Shown in pieces: positions 63,943-64,000 of a stretch of DNA of 64,000 nucleotides. The stretch lies in assembly GCF_000244955.1 (NCBI RefSeq), contig NZ_CM001439.1:2446628-2510627 (forward strand). The letters run 5' to 3'. The position numbers and the translations under genes are program-made. This stretch comes from Saccharomonospora marina XMU15. GTDB lineage: Bacteria; Actinomycetota; Actinomycetes; Mycobacteriales; Pseudonocardiaceae. Under the pieces are notes generated by a model, which had not been told where the DNA came from, did no database searches, and worked only from the letters and a program-made list of their open reading frames with translations. The first letter of the stretch is position 1; every line of letters begins with the position of its first letter.

Positions 63943-64000
63943 ATGTTCGAGCGAATCCTTGTCGCCAACCGGGGTGAGATCGCCTGCCGGATCATCGCCA
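63943..64000 (+). CDS. Biotin carboxylase-type enzyme, N-terminal fragment (probably urea carboxylase)
   Basis: The window ends 19 codons into this gene. The visible MFERILVANRGEIACRIIA is the hallmark start of biotin carboxylases (urea, pyruvate and acyl-CoA carboxylases). The ATG at 63943 follows GAGGAGG. Because it sits directly behind a urea transporter operon and its regulator, urea carboxylase of the urea amidolyase route is the most likely, with pyruvate carboxylase or an acyl-CoA carboxylase subunit as alternatives. Confidence 0.75.
   Translation, partial: MFERILVANRGEIACRIIA

Overview
The window is high-GC DNA with actinobacterial gene style: many GTG starts, GTGA/ATGA stop-start overlaps, a FurA-KatG pair and an NDMA-type methanol dehydrogenase. 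The gene set points to a methylotrophic member of the Pseudonocardiales. Methylotrophic Amycolatopsis is the best guess, inferred from gene content and not proven. No rRNA, tRNA, CRISPR array, insertion sequence or prophage was seen. | Left end (1-11.8 kb): a one-carbon region. It holds the C-terminal half of a PQQ-dependent alcohol (methanol) dehydrogenase and a tiny Cys-rich protein. Two divergent, paralogous GAF-LytTR regulators follow. Then come ribulose-phosphate epimerase, 3-hexulose-6-phosphate synthase (hps), transketolase, 6-phospho-3-hexuloisomerase (hxlB), class II fructose-1,6-bisphosphatase and a phosphofructokinase. These cover formaldehyde fixation and much of the regeneration arm of the ribulose monophosphate (RuMP) cycle. 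| 12-20.7 kb: a furA-katG peroxide-defence pair, an SRPBCC protein, a small membrane protein with a sodium/solute symporter, two methyltransferases, a DinB-like protein, and an XRE-cupin regulator with a clear inverted-repeat operator. | 20.8-29.3 kb: a secreted carboxylesterase and a tripartite tricarboxylate transporter (tctCBA). The tct genes diverge from an enoyl-CoA hydratase / class III CoA-transferase / LysR operon, and two perfect LysR-type boxes lie between the two units. | 29.5-34.4 kb: a TetR regulator divergent from a copper amine oxidase and an amidohydrolase, then a small monooxygenase-fold protein. | 35-42.5 kb: a TRAP transporter (dctPQM) with a HAD hydrolase, facing a CoA-transferase plus fused AccD/AccA-like carboxyltransferase pair that diverges from a GntR regulator. 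This looks like an organic-acid uptake and CoA-activation module. | 42.7-46.6 kb: a DUF305 lipoprotein with a small membrane protein, an NlpC/P60 hydrolase, a DUF1801 protein and a VOC protein. | 47-58 kb: a second alcohol-oxidation region. It has an iron-type alcohol dehydrogenase with a GAF histidine kinase/LuxR response regulator pair. Facing it are an NDMA-dependent methanol dehydrogenase (mno) with a MoxR ATPase and a VWA protein that both carry His-Gly metal-binding tracts, and then an aldehyde dehydrogenase with DUF779 and a third GAF regulator. | 58.4-64 kb: a urea-type ABC transporter operon (urtABCDE), a GntR regulator and the start of a biotin carboxylase, probably urea carboxylase. 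| Overall the window couples two different methanol/alcohol oxidation systems to RuMP assimilation, next to several uptake and catabolic modules for amines, organic acids and urea.
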